A stretch of DNA of 64,000 nucleotides from Dehalococcoidia bacterium (GCA_011191975.1 DUFA01000107.1:62001-126000), one strand, 5' to 3'; shown: positions 1 to 8,755, counted from the first letter of the stretch. Numbers and translations are program-made. Notes: generated by a model from the letters alone, not told the origin.

Positions 1-68
1 AAAAGAACAGGTATACCGTAACTTAAGAATCCGAAGAAAATCATCTGTAAAATATCACCGGCGTCCAT
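1..68 (-). CDS. Partial membrane protein, N-terminus only (runs off left edge)
   Basis: An ATG on the minus strand (bases 66-68) opens a frame that stays open to base 1 and begins MDAGDILQMIFFGFLSYG, which is mostly hydrophobic. The ATG overlaps the TAA of the next upstream gene by one base (TAATG), so the two are probably translationally coupled. The product cannot be named from about 22 residues. It was too short for the ORF track. Confidence 0.55.
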   Translation of the reverse strand, partial: MDAGDILQMIFFGFLSYGIPVL

Positions 69-409
69 TACGTTAACTCCGGTTTCTTAATCTTAAATTT
101 TATCCAGAACGCCAGTACCAGGCAGATAAAGCCGGCAAGGCTGATAATCATACGAGGTACAGACACCAGGAACATCATTCTACCTATCGATGCGATACCG
201 GCACCCTCCTGGTTCACCCATATATCAACCAGTATCGTAGAAAGAGGACTGAGTATTGTCTTTAAGAAGATCAGGCTACAGCCGGCCACAAGGAGTTTTT
301 CAGGCTTAGTTCCACCGCGCCTGAGCATTTTGATCGACAGCACAAGTCCGATTACCCAGACAAGGAGTAAGGGGATCATTCTTATGAGACTGGAAGTAAT
401 ATCATCCAT
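68..409 (-). CDS. Small three-helix membrane protein
   Basis: The 113-residue product has three hydrophobic stretches (about residues 9-27, 38-60 and 80-104) with short charged connectors and a basic tail (KFKIKK), so it is an integral membrane protein. I do not recognise the family. Its start overlaps the end of the acetyltransferase gene by 8 bases and its stop overlaps the next membrane-protein start by one base. It is therefore the penultimate visible gene of the long minus-strand operon. No catalytic motif is visible, and the function is unknown. Confidence 0.7.
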   Translation of the reverse strand: MDDITSSLIRMIPLLLVWVIGLVLSIKMLRRGGTKPEKLLVAGCSLIFLKTILSPLSTILVDIWVNQEGAGIASIGRMMFLVSVPRMIISLAGFICLVLAFWIKFKIKKPELT

Positions 410-842
410 TATATGGTTCGTCTTCTATCAGTCTCCTGGACATTGTGATGACTTCGTCGTGGCCATACCCGATTTTCTCGTAAAAGCTGATTACATCCAG
501 GTTGTTTTTCCGCACCATAAGGTCGATCTTCGGACATCCGATCTCCAGGAGTTTTTCTTCAGCAGCCGCCATTATCTGTCTTCCCAGTCCTTGTTTCCGG
601 TGTTTAGGATCTATCGCAAGGTAATATATCCACCCACGATGCCCATCGTAACCCGCCATTACCGACGCAACTATCTTCTCGTCAATTAAACCAACAAAGA
701 ATAGATCGGGACTGTCTTTCAGTTTACGGTCGATATCTTTTTTCGGATTATTCCATGGTTTCGTGAGACTACAGGCCCGCCAGATATGGATTACAGTTTC
801 TTCGTCTTCAGGCATGTACTGCCGGATCTTCATCTCAATCAT
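402..842 (-). CDS. GNAT-family N-acetyltransferase, YpeA-like
   Basis: The 146-residue protein has the GNAT fold. The acetyl-CoA-binding motif A is RKQGLGRQIM near residue 82, and the C-terminal FYEKIGYGHDEV strand-helix is present. The sequence closely follows the E. coli YpeA pattern, including KPWNNPKKDI, GYDGHRGWIYYL, GCPKIDLMVR and the C-terminal RLIEDEPY. YpeA-type enzymes are predicted acetyltransferases of undetermined substrate. The start at 842 overlaps the coaB stop; a second ATG at 833 aligns better with the YpeA N-terminus and may be the true start. It lies in the operon directly after coaB. Confidence 0.85.
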   Translation of the reverse strand: MIEMKIRQYMPEDEETVIHIWRACSLTKPWNNPKKDIDRKLKDSPDLFFVGLIDEKIVASVMAGYDGHRGWIYYLAIDPKHRKQGLGRQIMAAAEEKLLEIGCPKIDLMVRKNNLDVISFYEKIGYGHDEVITMSRRLIEDEPYNG

Positions 843-1479
843 CTGCCGTCATTTCTTCGACACAGTCCAAGATTTTTTCGGCTACTTCCCGCTTGCTCAT
901 CAGAGGCAACTCATTTTTTCGACCATCTTTGAAAAGGATAGTGATACGGTTGGTATCTACAGCAAAACCGGCATCAGGAGCGGACACATCGTTTGCGCAG
1001 ATAAAAGCCAGTCGTTTTTCAACAAGTTTTTTATGAGCGTTGTTCAAAAGGTCTTCAGTCTCAGCGGCAAACCCCGCCTTAAAGACGGTATCAGGCACTT
1101 CCAGTAAAAAATCTTTAGTTTGTACCAGTTCAAGGATTAACTTATCACCTTTCTTTTTTATCTTGTTCGGTGCAGGATTCGCCACCGTGTAGTCGGCTAC
1201 TGCCGCTGCCATTATCAGGATATCAGCCAATTCGCAACTACTCAGGACAGCTTCTCTCATCTCAGCGACAGTTTCTACGAACTTGATTTCATCGTATTTC
1301 GCTGGATCAGGAGGGGTGATAGTGGTTACGAGTGTAACTTTCATACCGCGATCTTTGGCTGCATCAGCAAGAGCAAAACCCATTTTCCCGGAAGACCGAT
1401 TTCCAATATAGCGTACGGGGTCGATCGGTTCCCGATTACCTCCCGCGCTGACGATAATATGCTTGCCCGCGAGACTCAT
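835..1479 (-). CDS. coaB: Phosphopantothenate-cysteine ligase (CoaB), free-standing
   Basis: CoaB joins 4'-phosphopantothenate to cysteine using a nucleotide triphosphate, the second step toward coenzyme A from pantothenate. The 214-residue product begins at the domain boundary seen in fused CoaBC proteins and carries AGGNREPIDPVR, NRSSGKMGFALA, the KKKGDKLILELV segment and the NDVSAPDAGF loop. In most bacteria CoaC and CoaB are one polypeptide. Here a TGA/ATG overlap (ATGA, 1476-1479) separates them in different frames, so they are probably translationally coupled and may form a hetero-complex. A sequencing frameshift at the joint is the alternative. Confidence 0.9.
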   Translation of the reverse strand: MSLAGKHIIVSAGGNREPIDPVRYIGNRSSGKMGFALADAAKDRGMKVTLVTTITPPDPAKYDEIKFVETVAEMREAVLSSCELADILIMAAAVADYTVANPAPNKIKKKGDKLILELVQTKDFLLEVPDTVFKAGFAAETEDLLNNAHKKLVEKRLAFICANDVSAPDAGFAVDTNRITILFKDGRKNELPLMSKREVAEKILDCVEEMTADD

Positions 1480-2027
1480 CGTTTATTATCCAGGGTCGCT
1501 TTTACTACTTCAATTATCTTTTCTAAGTCGGCAAGTCTGCCCTGGCCAATCTTCCCTGACGCAAGTCGACCGAACTCAGGTTCAACGATAATAAACCCTC
1601 GTGTTTTCAATTTTTCAATGTTCTCCTGAGTAATGGGGTTTTTGTACATGTTATCATTCATTGAGGGCGCGACAACCACAGGAGCTTCCGTAGCCAGGAT
1701 AGTGCAGGTAAGAGAATCATCGGCAATGCCGCAGGCTATTTTAGCTATGATATTGGCGGTAGCGGGCGCAATTACCACCACGTCGGCGGCTTCAGCGAGC
1801 GCAACGTGTTCAACGCTGTATTCGGATTCAAGATCGAACATATCCATCACTACCGGCTGTCCGGTGAGATTACGGAAGGTTAATGGAGTGATAAACTCGG
1901 CAGCGGAATATGTCATGATGGTCTTGACAGTGATTCCCGACTGCACAAGTTTACTGGCAAGGTCCGCCGCTTTATAAGCCGCGATCCCACCGGTTACACC
2001 GAGCACAACAGTTTGTTCTTCAGACAT
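1476..2027 (-). CDS. coaC: Phosphopantothenoylcysteine decarboxylase (CoaC), free-standing
   Basis: CoaC is an FMN flavoprotein that decarboxylates phosphopantothenoylcysteine to 4'-phosphopantetheine. The 183-residue product shows VTGGIAAYKAADLASKL at the N-terminus, the catalytic-histidine region VEHVALAEAADVVVIAPATA, and PSMNDNMYKNP, which corresponds to the PxMNxxMW signature with Tyr in place of Trp. It stops exactly where the CoaB domain would start in a fused protein and overlaps coaB by four bases. coaX lies just upstream, which gives three successive CoA-pathway genes. Confidence 0.9.
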   Translation of the reverse strand: MSEEQTVVLGVTGGIAAYKAADLASKLVQSGITVKTIMTYSAAEFITPLTFRNLTGQPVVMDMFDLESEYSVEHVALAEAADVVVIAPATANIIAKIACGIADDSLTCTILATEAPVVVAPSMNDNMYKNPITQENIEKLKTRGFIIVEPEFGRLASGKIGQGRLADLEKIIEVVKATLDNKR

Positions 2028-2048
2028 TTCAGTCTCCTCGAATAAAGG

Positions 2049-2816
2049 CTAGGCAGTATTCATTTCGTAAAGGATTTTCAGCCCCATCAGTGTTAGATTG
2101 GGATTTACTGTATCGATCACCTTAGTTTCGTCGGCAACCAGTTCGGAATAACCGCCGGTAGCAACTACCATTGCCTTTTTACCAAGTTCATCCTGGATAC
2201 GCGTAACGATACCTTCAATTAGACCGGCATAGCCGAAGATAAGACCTGATTGAATAGCGGTTACTGTACTGGTACCTATCGCTTTTTTCGGTTTAACCCA
2301 TTCCACACGAGGTAAAGCTGCGGTTCGGGTAAATAACGCTTCAGCCGCTATCGCAATACCCGGTGCAACCGCTCCTCCGAGATAATCTCCTTCTTTCGAA
2401 ACTGTATCAAAAGCAGTGGCTGTTCCCATGGCCACCACAATCACATCGTCCTTATAGATAGTATGAGCGGCTGTGGCATTCGCGATACGATCTGAGCCTA
2501 CTTCCCTCGGATTATCGATACGAATGCGTATCCCTGTCTTTATTCCGGGACCCACCATAAGTGGCGTTATATCAAAGTATTTACGAAACAGCTCATTAAA
2601 TGTACTACGCAGGGGTGGTACAACACAGCTGATTGCTACTTCATTTATATCCGATACATCAAGGCTCTGGTGGTTTAAAAGGTTGAGTATCATAACAGCA
2701 TACTCATCGGCCATCTGATTGATCTGGGTATATATACGCCAGGTTGCGCGGAGGTTATCTCCTTCAAATACCCCCATCGTTACATTGGTATTTCCTGTGT
2801 CTATAGCTAACAGCAT
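2049..2816 (-). CDS. coaX: Type III pantothenate kinase
   Basis: CoaX phosphorylates pantothenate, the committed step of CoA synthesis, and unlike CoaA it needs a monovalent cation and is insensitive to CoA feedback (family knowledge). The 255-residue length is typical. Visible motifs are the N-terminal phosphate loop DTGNTNVTMGVF, the pantothenate-binding region MVGPGIKTG, DRIANATAAH with its aspartate base, GTATAFD and GGAVAPGI. It sits between nnr (20-base gap) and coaC (21-base gap) and is clearly co-transcribed with the CoA genes. Confidence 0.93.
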   Translation of the reverse strand: MLLAIDTGNTNVTMGVFEGDNLRATWRIYTQINQMADEYAVMILNLLNHQSLDVSDINEVAISCVVPPLRSTFNELFRKYFDITPLMVGPGIKTGIRIRIDNPREVGSDRIANATAAHTIYKDDVIVVAMGTATAFDTVSKEGDYLGGAVAPGIAIAAEALFTRTAALPRVEWVKPKKAIGTSTVTAIQSGLIFGYAGLIEGIVTRIQDELGKKAMVVATGGYSELVADETKVIDTVNPNLTLMGLKILYEMNTA

Positions 2817-2836
2817 AACCTTTTCTCCTGTAAGGG

Positions 2837-4402
2837 TTATCCTGAAATTCCTTCTTTAATATTCTTTATTATTATCGGGAGTTCCATTAACAGGTCCGAA
2901 GCGATCATTCCGGTATCGCCAAATCTTTTTTTTACCCTCTCTCCGGCTTCACCATGAAGAAACACACCGCAGGAAGCTGCGTCAGCAGGAGGTAAACCTT
3001 GGGCGAGTAAACCGGCAATCACTCCGGTAAGTACGTCACCTGTGCCTGCTGAAGCCAGTCCCGGGTTAGCTGCCGGATTTATGATCGTAGCTTTTCCCGG
3101 CGACGCTATTACCGAATAGGCTCCTTTCAGCACTACAGTCTGATTCCACTTCATAGCTGCTTCTTCAGCAACCTTCAGTCTATCCTGCTGTACCTCTTCG
3201 ACTTTCATTCCGGTCAGACGTGCCATTTCACCGGGATGTGGTGTTAGTATAGCATTACCTTTGAAATCCCGCCACCATTCAGGCTCATTTGCCAGTATAT
3301 TTAAAGCATCAGCGTCAACTACGACAGGAGGATAATCAATTTCATTATCGATTAATAGTCGCTTGATCAATTCCACAATCCGTTCACTCTGCCCCAACCC
3401 ACAGCCGATAAGTACTGCATCATAGTTCGTGATTTGGTCCTTAATCAGTTTCACCGAGACTGTCGAATTAATTTGGCCGTCAATCTCAGGTAATGGTAAG
3501 TACGTTGCTTCAGTTAATTTCGATGCCAGGATCGTCTGAATACTAGCAGAAGTCGCCAGTGTCACCAGCCCAGCCCCTACTCTCATAGCGCCGGAGCAGG
3601 CTAAATAGGCAGCACCGATATAGTTCACCGAACCGGCGATTACCAGCACTCTACCGAAAGTCCCCTTGTTGGCGCTTATCGGTCGCCGGGGTAAGAGAGT
3701 TTTTACTCTTTCAGCGGTATTCAAATCCAGGTTGATATTTTCAACCATCTGAGACGGTATTCCAATATCTACTACGGTTATCCTGCCGACTCTTTCCGAA
3801 CCCGGCTGGTTGTACATACCAACCTTTGGATATCCAAGCGTTATCGTGTCATCCGCGTAAAGGCATACATCATCGACAACCCCTGTATCAGCGTTCATTC
3901 CGGAAGGAATATCAACCGCGAAAATATGTAAATTGGGATTCTTCCCAATTGCTTTACCAACCTTATCCAACGCTTGCCTGAAAACACCCTCAAGGGAACG
4001 GTTGTTTCCCGTTCCGAACATCGCGTCCAGCACAGCATCGGCATTCTGCAGATCAGAATTGAGTTCGTCAAGGTCATTGCTTGTGGATATCTCATTGCAG
4101 GATATGTTCCTGTCATGGATCATTTCTAAATTAGGATCATCCGTACGTCTCTTCCCAAACAGGTACAGACTAACTTCAAGTCCTGAATCCCAAAGATACC
4201 TGGCAGCCACCAATCCGTCTCCACCATTATTACCGGGACCGGCCAGGATGACGATTTTTTTCGAATAGTAGTCTCCCAGAATCCGCGTAACCTCAATAGC
4301 TACCGCTTTTCCGGCATTCTCCATGAGTACGCTTGTCGGCAGACCATTGTCAGCACATTCACGGTCGATTCGTATCATCTGATCGGCTGTTACTATTTTC
4401 AT
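2837..4402 (-). CDS. nnr: Bifunctional NAD(P)H-hydrate epimerase / ADP-dependent dehydratase (Nnr)
   Basis: This 521-residue enzyme repairs hydrated NAD(P)H. The N-terminal YjeF_N epimerase domain (about residues 1-215) shows GPGNNGGDGLVAARYL, MFGTGNN and DIPSGMNADTG. The C-terminal ribokinase-like dehydratase domain (about 230-515) shows NKGTFGRVLVIAGS, GCGLGQ, VDADALNIL, LTPHPGEMARL, VVLKGAYSVI and the catalytic SAGTGDVLTG. Length and order match fused bacterial Nnr. It is in the same operon as coaX. A shorter protein with the same C-terminal fold occurs in the selenium cluster at 55855. Confidence 0.94.
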   Translation of the reverse strand: MKIVTADQMIRIDRECADNGLPTSVLMENAGKAVAIEVTRILGDYYSKKIVILAGPGNNGGDGLVAARYLWDSGLEVSLYLFGKRRTDDPNLEMIHDRNISCNEISTSNDLDELNSDLQNADAVLDAMFGTGNNRSLEGVFRQALDKVGKAIGKNPNLHIFAVDIPSGMNADTGVVDDVCLYADDTITLGYPKVGMYNQPGSERVGRITVVDIGIPSQMVENINLDLNTAERVKTLLPRRPISANKGTFGRVLVIAGSVNYIGAAYLACSGAMRVGAGLVTLATSASIQTILASKLTEATYLPLPEIDGQINSTVSVKLIKDQITNYDAVLIGCGLGQSERIVELIKRLLIDNEIDYPPVVVDADALNILANEPEWWRDFKGNAILTPHPGEMARLTGMKVEEVQQDRLKVAEEAAMKWNQTVVLKGAYSVIASPGKATIINPAANPGLASAGTGDVLTGVIAGLLAQGLPPADAASCGVFLHGEAGERVKKRFGDTGMIASDLLMELPIIIKNIKEGISG

Positions 4403-4480
4403 AAGATATCCTGTTATGTCGTGTTAATTTGAAGTGTAGCAATAACCTTCTGTAGGGTCAAGATACTATCAGCTCGTTGT

Positions 4481-4948
4481 TCAACTCCCTGTAAATTTTT
4501 GTAATTTTTCAACCATTGCCTGCCAGTGGGTACCTTTCCAGTAAATCCTGTTACATACGGGGCACTCCATGTATTCTTCCTGAGTTTTGTACACATAAGG
4601 AGGTACGCGGTCCTTCACCTCAGCCACGGTTCTTTGTTCTAGAAGGTTATTACATTCCATACACCTGGTAAAAAGCCCATCATGCAAATCCAGGTCAAGG
4701 AAATTATTCACCTGCCTGATCTGCTCTTCCGGATCATTACTATCGATATGAACGGCTTTTACCTTCCCGTTGTCCACCACACCATATTTCATAATCCCGG
4801 TATCTTTAGTAAGGATGATCCTGTTTTCTCTGAGAGCACAAATCACCATCTGCCAGTCATCCTCACTGGTGAAAAAATCCGTGTCATAACCCAGCATTCT
4901 GAGCCATTTCACCAGCTTCCCTACGTTATGATCGACAATGAACTTCAT
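4481..4948 (-). CDS. Mut7-C RNAse-domain protein (DUF82 type)
   Basis: The 155-residue protein has a PIN-like Mut7-C domain at the N-terminus. The conserved acidic start is MKFIVDHNVGKLVKWLRMLGYDT and the second acidic site is RIILTKDTG. A zinc-ribbon-like tail follows, with CMECNNLL and CPVCNRIYWKGTHW. Proteins with this architecture are predicted ribonucleases by relation to the MUT-7 C-terminus; direct activity data are scarce. It lies between the MBL hydrolase (23 bases) and nnr (78 bases) in the operon. Confidence 0.85.
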   Translation of the reverse strand: MKFIVDHNVGKLVKWLRMLGYDTDFFTSEDDWQMVICALRENRIILTKDTGIMKYGVVDNGKVKAVHIDSNDPEEQIRQVNNFLDLDLHDGLFTRCMECNNLLEQRTVAEVKDRVPPYVYKTQEEYMECPVCNRIYWKGTHWQAMVEKLQKFTGS

Positions 4949-4971
4949 TTTATCGAAAATTACTTAAAAGT

Positions 4972-5742
4972 TTAGATGATTATTTCCATTCCCTCATACC
5001 CGGGAGCAATACGGCAGTTTAATTCATCTGCAACCGCCGATAATTCGATTTTGATATCCTCTTCCATACGGGGGTTTATGTGAACGGTAACGATATCGGG
5101 GAGGAATCCGTTAATCTCTTTGAAAGAGACCAGTTCCTGTTTGAGTAGATTTGGAGTAAGATGACCTGGTTTCTCAGTACCCTCTCCACTTGCATTATCC
5201 TCGGTTACCTCTATGATTAACACCTCCGGTGATGAGATCTTCCAGCATTCACCTAGTCCAGGGCCTGTATCCGAAGTATAAAATATCTGTTTCCCTTCCG
5301 CCGAAACGATCTTGAAACCATTAGTAATTCCAAAATGGTTCACCGGAACAGGAGTGATTTCATATCCGGCTATGTTATATGTCTGAAATGGCTCCACGAT
5401 ATGCATCCTGAGAGTAGGATTTCCCAGGGGTTCTCCGGTAAGGTCCCTGTATATACCGCTAGTAAAAAAATGCTTGGCGAGTGTGTCAACAACATCCAAA
5501 GAGGTATATAGATCAATGCTCGTTCCAGAGTGATAAAAATTCGTACTAAGAGCAGTTACGTCTCTGATATGGTCATAATGCCTGTGAGATAGTATCAACG
5601 CCTGCAGGTGGTTCTGTTCTTCCATTGACAGGTTTGAAGTCAAGCTGCCGGCATCGACTGCCAGTATATCATCGATAACGAAACATGTATGGCCGTATTC
5701 ACGTGTTTCGCAGTTATGAGCGCCCAGTATTTTTATCTTCAT
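4972..5742 (-). CDS. MBL-fold metallo-hydrolase
   Basis: The 256-residue protein is a metallo-beta-lactamase-fold hydrolase. The metal site HRHYDH lies near residue 53, after ALILS. A later aspartate sits in the FYTSDTGPG strand near residue 155, and a distal histidine in VTVHINPRME near residue 230. It resembles the ribonuclease Z or cyclic-phosphodiesterase-like cytoplasmic branch of the family, but I cannot name the substrate. There is no signal peptide. It is cotranscribed with its neighbours (23-base gaps on both sides). Confidence 0.82.
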   Translation of the reverse strand: MKIKILGAHNCETREYGHTCFVIDDILAVDAGSLTSNLSMEEQNHLQALILSHRHYDHIRDVTALSTNFYHSGTSIDLYTSLDVVDTLAKHFFTSGIYRDLTGEPLGNPTLRMHIVEPFQTYNIAGYEITPVPVNHFGITNGFKIVSAEGKQIFYTSDTGPGLGECWKISSPEVLIIEVTEDNASGEGTEKPGHLTPNLLKQELVSFKEINGFLPDIVTVHINPRMEEDIKIELSAVADELNCRIAPGYEGMEIII

Positions 5743-5765
5743 TCGTACCCCTGCCTTTGTATAAT

Positions 5766-6434
5766 TCAGCCTGTCTTTACCGAAAACGGTGAGAAATCCG
5801 TCTCATAGTCGTAGGTATCCATGGATTCTTTTTTCTTCAAGTAATTGACTACGAGGTATGTGAGTGGAGTGGCAACTATCTCGATACAGGTTTTCACCAG
5901 CCAGTGGTTGAATATCATGATAGGATCGAATACGGGCGTGCCAACGTATGCGAGTACAATGAAAATCGCTGTATCAAGACCCTGACCAGCTATAGTAGAA
6001 GCGATAGTCCTGCTCCACAGCCAGCGCCCTTTCGTGAATATTTTCATCTTTGCCAGAATGAAGGAGTTCACAAATTCGCCTACAAGATAGCCGCAAAAAG
6101 ATGCTGCAAGAAGCCGTGGCGTGTAGCCAAGAATCGACTCATATGCTGCCTGGCCTTCCCAGAACGGAGCTGATGGAAGGTACTGACCTATCCAGGCGAA
6201 GAACACGAATATCAGGTTACAGATAAACCCAAGCCAGATCACTCTTCTCGACCATCTGTACCCATACACCTCGGTAAGGACATCTCCGAAAATATAGCTG
6301 AGAGGAAAGACAAATATTGCCGCAGGAAGGATAAAGGAACCGTAGCTTATGACCTTTACTGCAATGATATTAGCCGTGATAAGGCATGTCACGAAAACAA
6401 CAGTAATAAAAACGAACCTGTGTGATACGCTCAT
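5766..6434 (-). CDS. Queuosine precursor transporter (YhhQ/DUF165)
   Basis: The 222-residue membrane protein has six hydrophobic segments and the signatures of the YhhQ family, which imports queuosine precursors such as preQ0, preQ1 or queuine. These include the NIIAVKVI segment, FPLSYIFGDVLTEVYGYR and an intramembrane GQGLDTAIFIVLAY. Members supply deazapurines for tRNA queuosine modification when de novo synthesis is absent. The gene is in mid-operon with short gaps. I saw no preQ1 riboswitch in front of it. Confidence 0.88.
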   Translation of the reverse strand: MSVSHRFVFITVVFVTCLITANIIAVKVISYGSFILPAAIFVFPLSYIFGDVLTEVYGYRWSRRVIWLGFICNLIFVFFAWIGQYLPSAPFWEGQAAYESILGYTPRLLAASFCGYLVGEFVNSFILAKMKIFTKGRWLWSRTIASTIAGQGLDTAIFIVLAYVGTPVFDPIMIFNHWLVKTCIEIVATPLTYLVVNYLKKKESMDTYDYETDFSPFSVKTG

Positions 6435-6473
6435 ATAAAGGTCATACTCCGCAATGGAATCTGAATTCGTTGG

Positions 6474-7487
6474 CTAGATCCATTTGTGGTGCTTAAAGAA
6501 GAAAAGCATTCCGCCGATTATCACAAGACAGATAAGAGTAACGAATACCGGCGCGTACTGAGAATCACCGAAAACACCCAGGGGTATATTCATACCGAAT
6601 ATACTGGCAACAACCGTAATGGGTAAGAGTACGGTAGCAATAATGGTCAGCATTCTGATCACTTCGTTGGTACGATTGGTAGCAACAGAATCATGGGTGT
6701 CATTTAATCCTTCTACAATTTCTTTGTATTCATCGAGTCCGTCCCATATCCTGTCGAGATGATCGACAAGGTCATCAAAATACACGGTAAGGTCTGTATT
6801 GGTAAAAGGATGAACTTTCGCTCCAAGTCGATTCAGAACGGACCGCATCGGCCAGACTATTTTCCTGAAAGCAATGACGTCGCGGCGGAGGATCGATATC
6901 TCGCGTATACCCTTGGGCATACCGGCTGAAAATATCTCTTCTTCCACCTTTTCTATATTGTCACCTATTTTACTCAGGATAGGAAGACAATAATCGACAA
7001 GTCTGTCCAAGATTTTGTACAGCAGATAACCTGAGCCATAGCTAAAGTGTTCCTGGCGTGTATCCTCGTTAAGTTCACAGTCACGGAAAAGCTTAACGAG
7101 TGGTTTAAGGTCACCCTTATGCAAGGTAATCAGGTATTTTTCGCCGATAAAAACAGCAACCTGGCTGGGCGTGGTTACCCTTGCTTCCGGATTAAACACG
7201 GGGAAGTGAAAGACGAAAAAGAGGTAATCTTTGTATTCATCAATCTTAGGGCGCTGTATCTTGCTGAGACAGTCATCCAGATCTAGCGGATGGAACGGGT
7301 ATTTAGAAGCAAGGAATGCGATCTCCGTTTGCGCCGGATCCTCTATATTCAACCATGTCAGGTCACCCCAGGTTACCTGCTCGAAATGAGGTTCACGTTC
7401 CGGAATAGCTTCAGGTGTTTTCAGTGGTTTTATTTTTTTAGTTCTTCTCTTGAAAGTTGCCATACCACCACGTCCCAAAACAGACAT
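6474..7487 (-). CDS. corA: CorA-family magnesium/divalent-cation transporter
   Basis: The 337-residue protein has a long soluble N-terminal funnel domain and two C-terminal transmembrane helices (about 282-302 and 313-331). The hallmark GMN motif is present in SIFGMNIPLG, at the end of the first helix. The C-terminus FKHHKWI is basic, as usual. CorA forms a pentameric Mg2+ channel. The listed start is the track's; an ATG eight codons later (7463), preceded by GGTGGT, is a plausible alternative. This is the first gene of the minus-strand operon, which continues with 20-80-base gaps to base 1. Confidence 0.9.
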   Translation of the reverse strand: MSVLGRGGMATFKRRTKKIKPLKTPEAIPEREPHFEQVTWGDLTWLNIEDPAQTEIAFLASKYPFHPLDLDDCLSKIQRPKIDEYKDYLFFVFHFPVFNPEARVTTPSQVAVFIGEKYLITLHKGDLKPLVKLFRDCELNEDTRQEHFSYGSGYLLYKILDRLVDYCLPILSKIGDNIEKVEEEIFSAGMPKGIREISILRRDVIAFRKIVWPMRSVLNRLGAKVHPFTNTDLTVYFDDLVDHLDRIWDGLDEYKEIVEGLNDTHDSVATNRTNEVIRMLTIIATVLLPITVVASIFGMNIPLGVFGDSQYAPVFVTLICLVIIGGMLFFFKHHKWI

Positions 7488-7660
7488 TAACGTATGATTA
7501 TTAGATACATTCTAGCACAATTTCTTCTGTATGGCAGTATATGTAAAGAATAACAGGTATATATCCATTTCGCGAAATACTTGATACGGAAGTCGATACA
7601 GAACAGATACACTGGTATCAGTATGGATTAAAGGCACGGATCACAAGCAACAGCATTTAA

Positions 7661-7808
7661 CGAAGCAATCCGTCTTGCTTGTCATTACGAGATTCTGTTT
7701 TCTCCCGTTCGTCCTTCTGTTGAAGACCAGAATCCATGATGATCCATCCCGCACTGTCATTGCGAGACTCGGCGTCAATCCGCCTAAGGCGGAAGATGTG
7801 GCAATCTC
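7661..7808. repeat. Dispersed GTCATT(G/A)CGAG-type intergenic repeat
   Basis: Two degenerate copies of a GTCATTGCGAG...GCAATCT motif lie in the 552-base gap between corA and the tRNA gene. One is near 7661-7692 (AAGCAATCCG, TTGTCATTACGAG) and the other at 7752-7808. The second contains the perfect small hairpin TCCGCC-TAA-GGCGGA (7779-7793), and outer ATTGC/GCAAT arms pair. Sequences of this kind are common dispersed intergenic repeats in many environmental bacterial genomes. No gene is seen in this gap; ORF 7675-7887 is just an open frame through the repeat. Confidence 0.55.
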
Positions 7809-7871
7809 TATAGATTACTCTAGTCATAGTAAACCAATTTATCTCTTTTTGACCTCACCTCTGTTACGAAT

Positions 7872-7902
7872 AATCTCCTCTCCTTAATAAAGAGAGGAGA
7901 TT
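7872..7902. terminator. Perfect 11-bp inverted repeat, possible bidirectional terminator
   Basis: AATCTCCTCTC (7872-7882) pairs perfectly with GAGAGGAGATT (7892-7902) around a nine-base loop and is followed by TTTTCG. It stands alone between the dispersed repeat and the tRNA gene. A terminator or insertion-derived palindrome are both possible. Confidence 0.4.
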
Positions 7903-8039
7903 TTCGAAAATAGCATTATCTGGGGACAGAGTAAACTAGCTTAGTGATAATGAATGGTTGCTGTAACTGGTTAAAGCCGAAGAAAGAAATACGGGGAATG
8001 CTTGACACTGGCGGTGCCAGTAGCTACAATTATTCACGT

Positions 8040-8114
8040 GGCAACGTAGCTCAGTGGTAGAGCAGGGGACTCATAAGCCCTTGGTCGGTGGTCCGAATCC
8101 ACCCGTTGCCACCA
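8040..8114 (+). tRNA. tRNA-Met (CAT anticodon), encoded CCA
   Basis: The cloverleaf folds completely: acceptor GGCAACG/CGTTGCC, D stem GCTC/GAGC, anticodon loop CTCATAA (CAT), T arm GGTGG-TCCGAAT-CCACC, discriminator A and genomic CCA. The gene is elongator Met, or possibly the Ile2 type that also carries CAT. The last anticodon-stem pair (31:39) is an A-G mismatch, because the expected AATCCC reads AAGCCC. Degenerate copies of its 3' half recur at 8611, 9219, 10022, 16103 and 16689, marking it as an integration target. Confidence 0.93.
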
Positions 8115-8165
8115 TTTTGTGTCCGCTAATGTTGATGTTTCCCTGCTGTTATATAATCAATTGAG

Positions 8166-8609
8166 ATGACGTTAAGCCATATAAATTTACTCGGTGCAAT
8201 TCTCGCCAACGTAATCAATCTATCAACCATCCTGGTATTTACATTCCGCCTTCTAGATAAACCGGAGGTTGGTCACTGGATAGGTATCACTGTCCAATTA
8301 AGTATATTCCCGTTAGTTTATCTTCTATATGCCGCAAGACGATTTAATAGACGCTGGATTTACTTCATATGGATTGGGCTCATGATTGTATTTATCATCG
8401 TTGAGTTCATTGTAGACTGGTACCCAAAGGTTAACTTCAGAGATAATCTTTCTATTGTAATACCTTATGTAATGTTATTCTTCGGAGCTACCGGAGGAAT
8501 GATAGGTATTGCCAGTCTTGCAGGAAAGAAATGGACAATAGTAACCGTAATTACATTCCTGGTAATGTTCGTTCTCGCATTTATTCAGAGAAGTGTGACT
8601 GGACTATAG
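8166..8609 (+). CDS. Four-helix membrane protein, function unknown
   Basis: The 147-residue product has four or five hydrophobic segments (about 8-26, 37-56, 66-88, 98-118 and 125-142) separated by short loops, and no recognisable domain. It is the first gene after the tRNA and ends immediately before a tRNA-3'-end-like scar (8611-8640), so it is probably inserted cargo. The ribosome-binding site is weak (TTGAG directly before ATG). Confidence 0.6.
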   Translation: MTLSHINLLGAILANVINLSTILVFTFRLLDKPEVGHWIGITVQLSIFPLVYLLYAARRFNRRWIYFIWIGLMIVFIIVEFIVDWYPKVNFRDNLSIVIPYVMLFFGATGGMIGIASLAGKKWTIVTVITFLVMFVLAFIQRSVTGL

Positions 8610-8610
8610 T

Positions 8611-8640
8611 TAATTCGAATCCATCTGTTGCCACTAGTTT
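8611..8640 (+). repeat. Degenerate tRNA-Met 3'-end copy (scar 1)
   Basis: TTCGAATCCATCTGTTGCCACTAG... aligns with the T-arm and acceptor of the tRNA at 8040 (TCCGAATCCACCCGTTGCCACCA), with the same trailing T-run. It lies two bases after the preceding gene's stop. This is most simply an attachment-site remnant left by insertion into the tRNA 3' end. Confidence 0.6.
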
Positions 8641-8755
8641 TTTCATACCTGTTCTTTCCAACGTTAACAAGATACATTTTATACGTTGCTGTATAATACC
8701 TCTATTTATTGTAAAATAATCCTAGACTGAACGATTCTGAAATAAGGGAGGAAAC

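Noticed and set aside
6435-6473. preQ1 riboswitch before the queuosine transporter
   Set aside because: The gene is 39 bases from the corA stop, in mid-operon, with too little room and no aptamer-like sequence.
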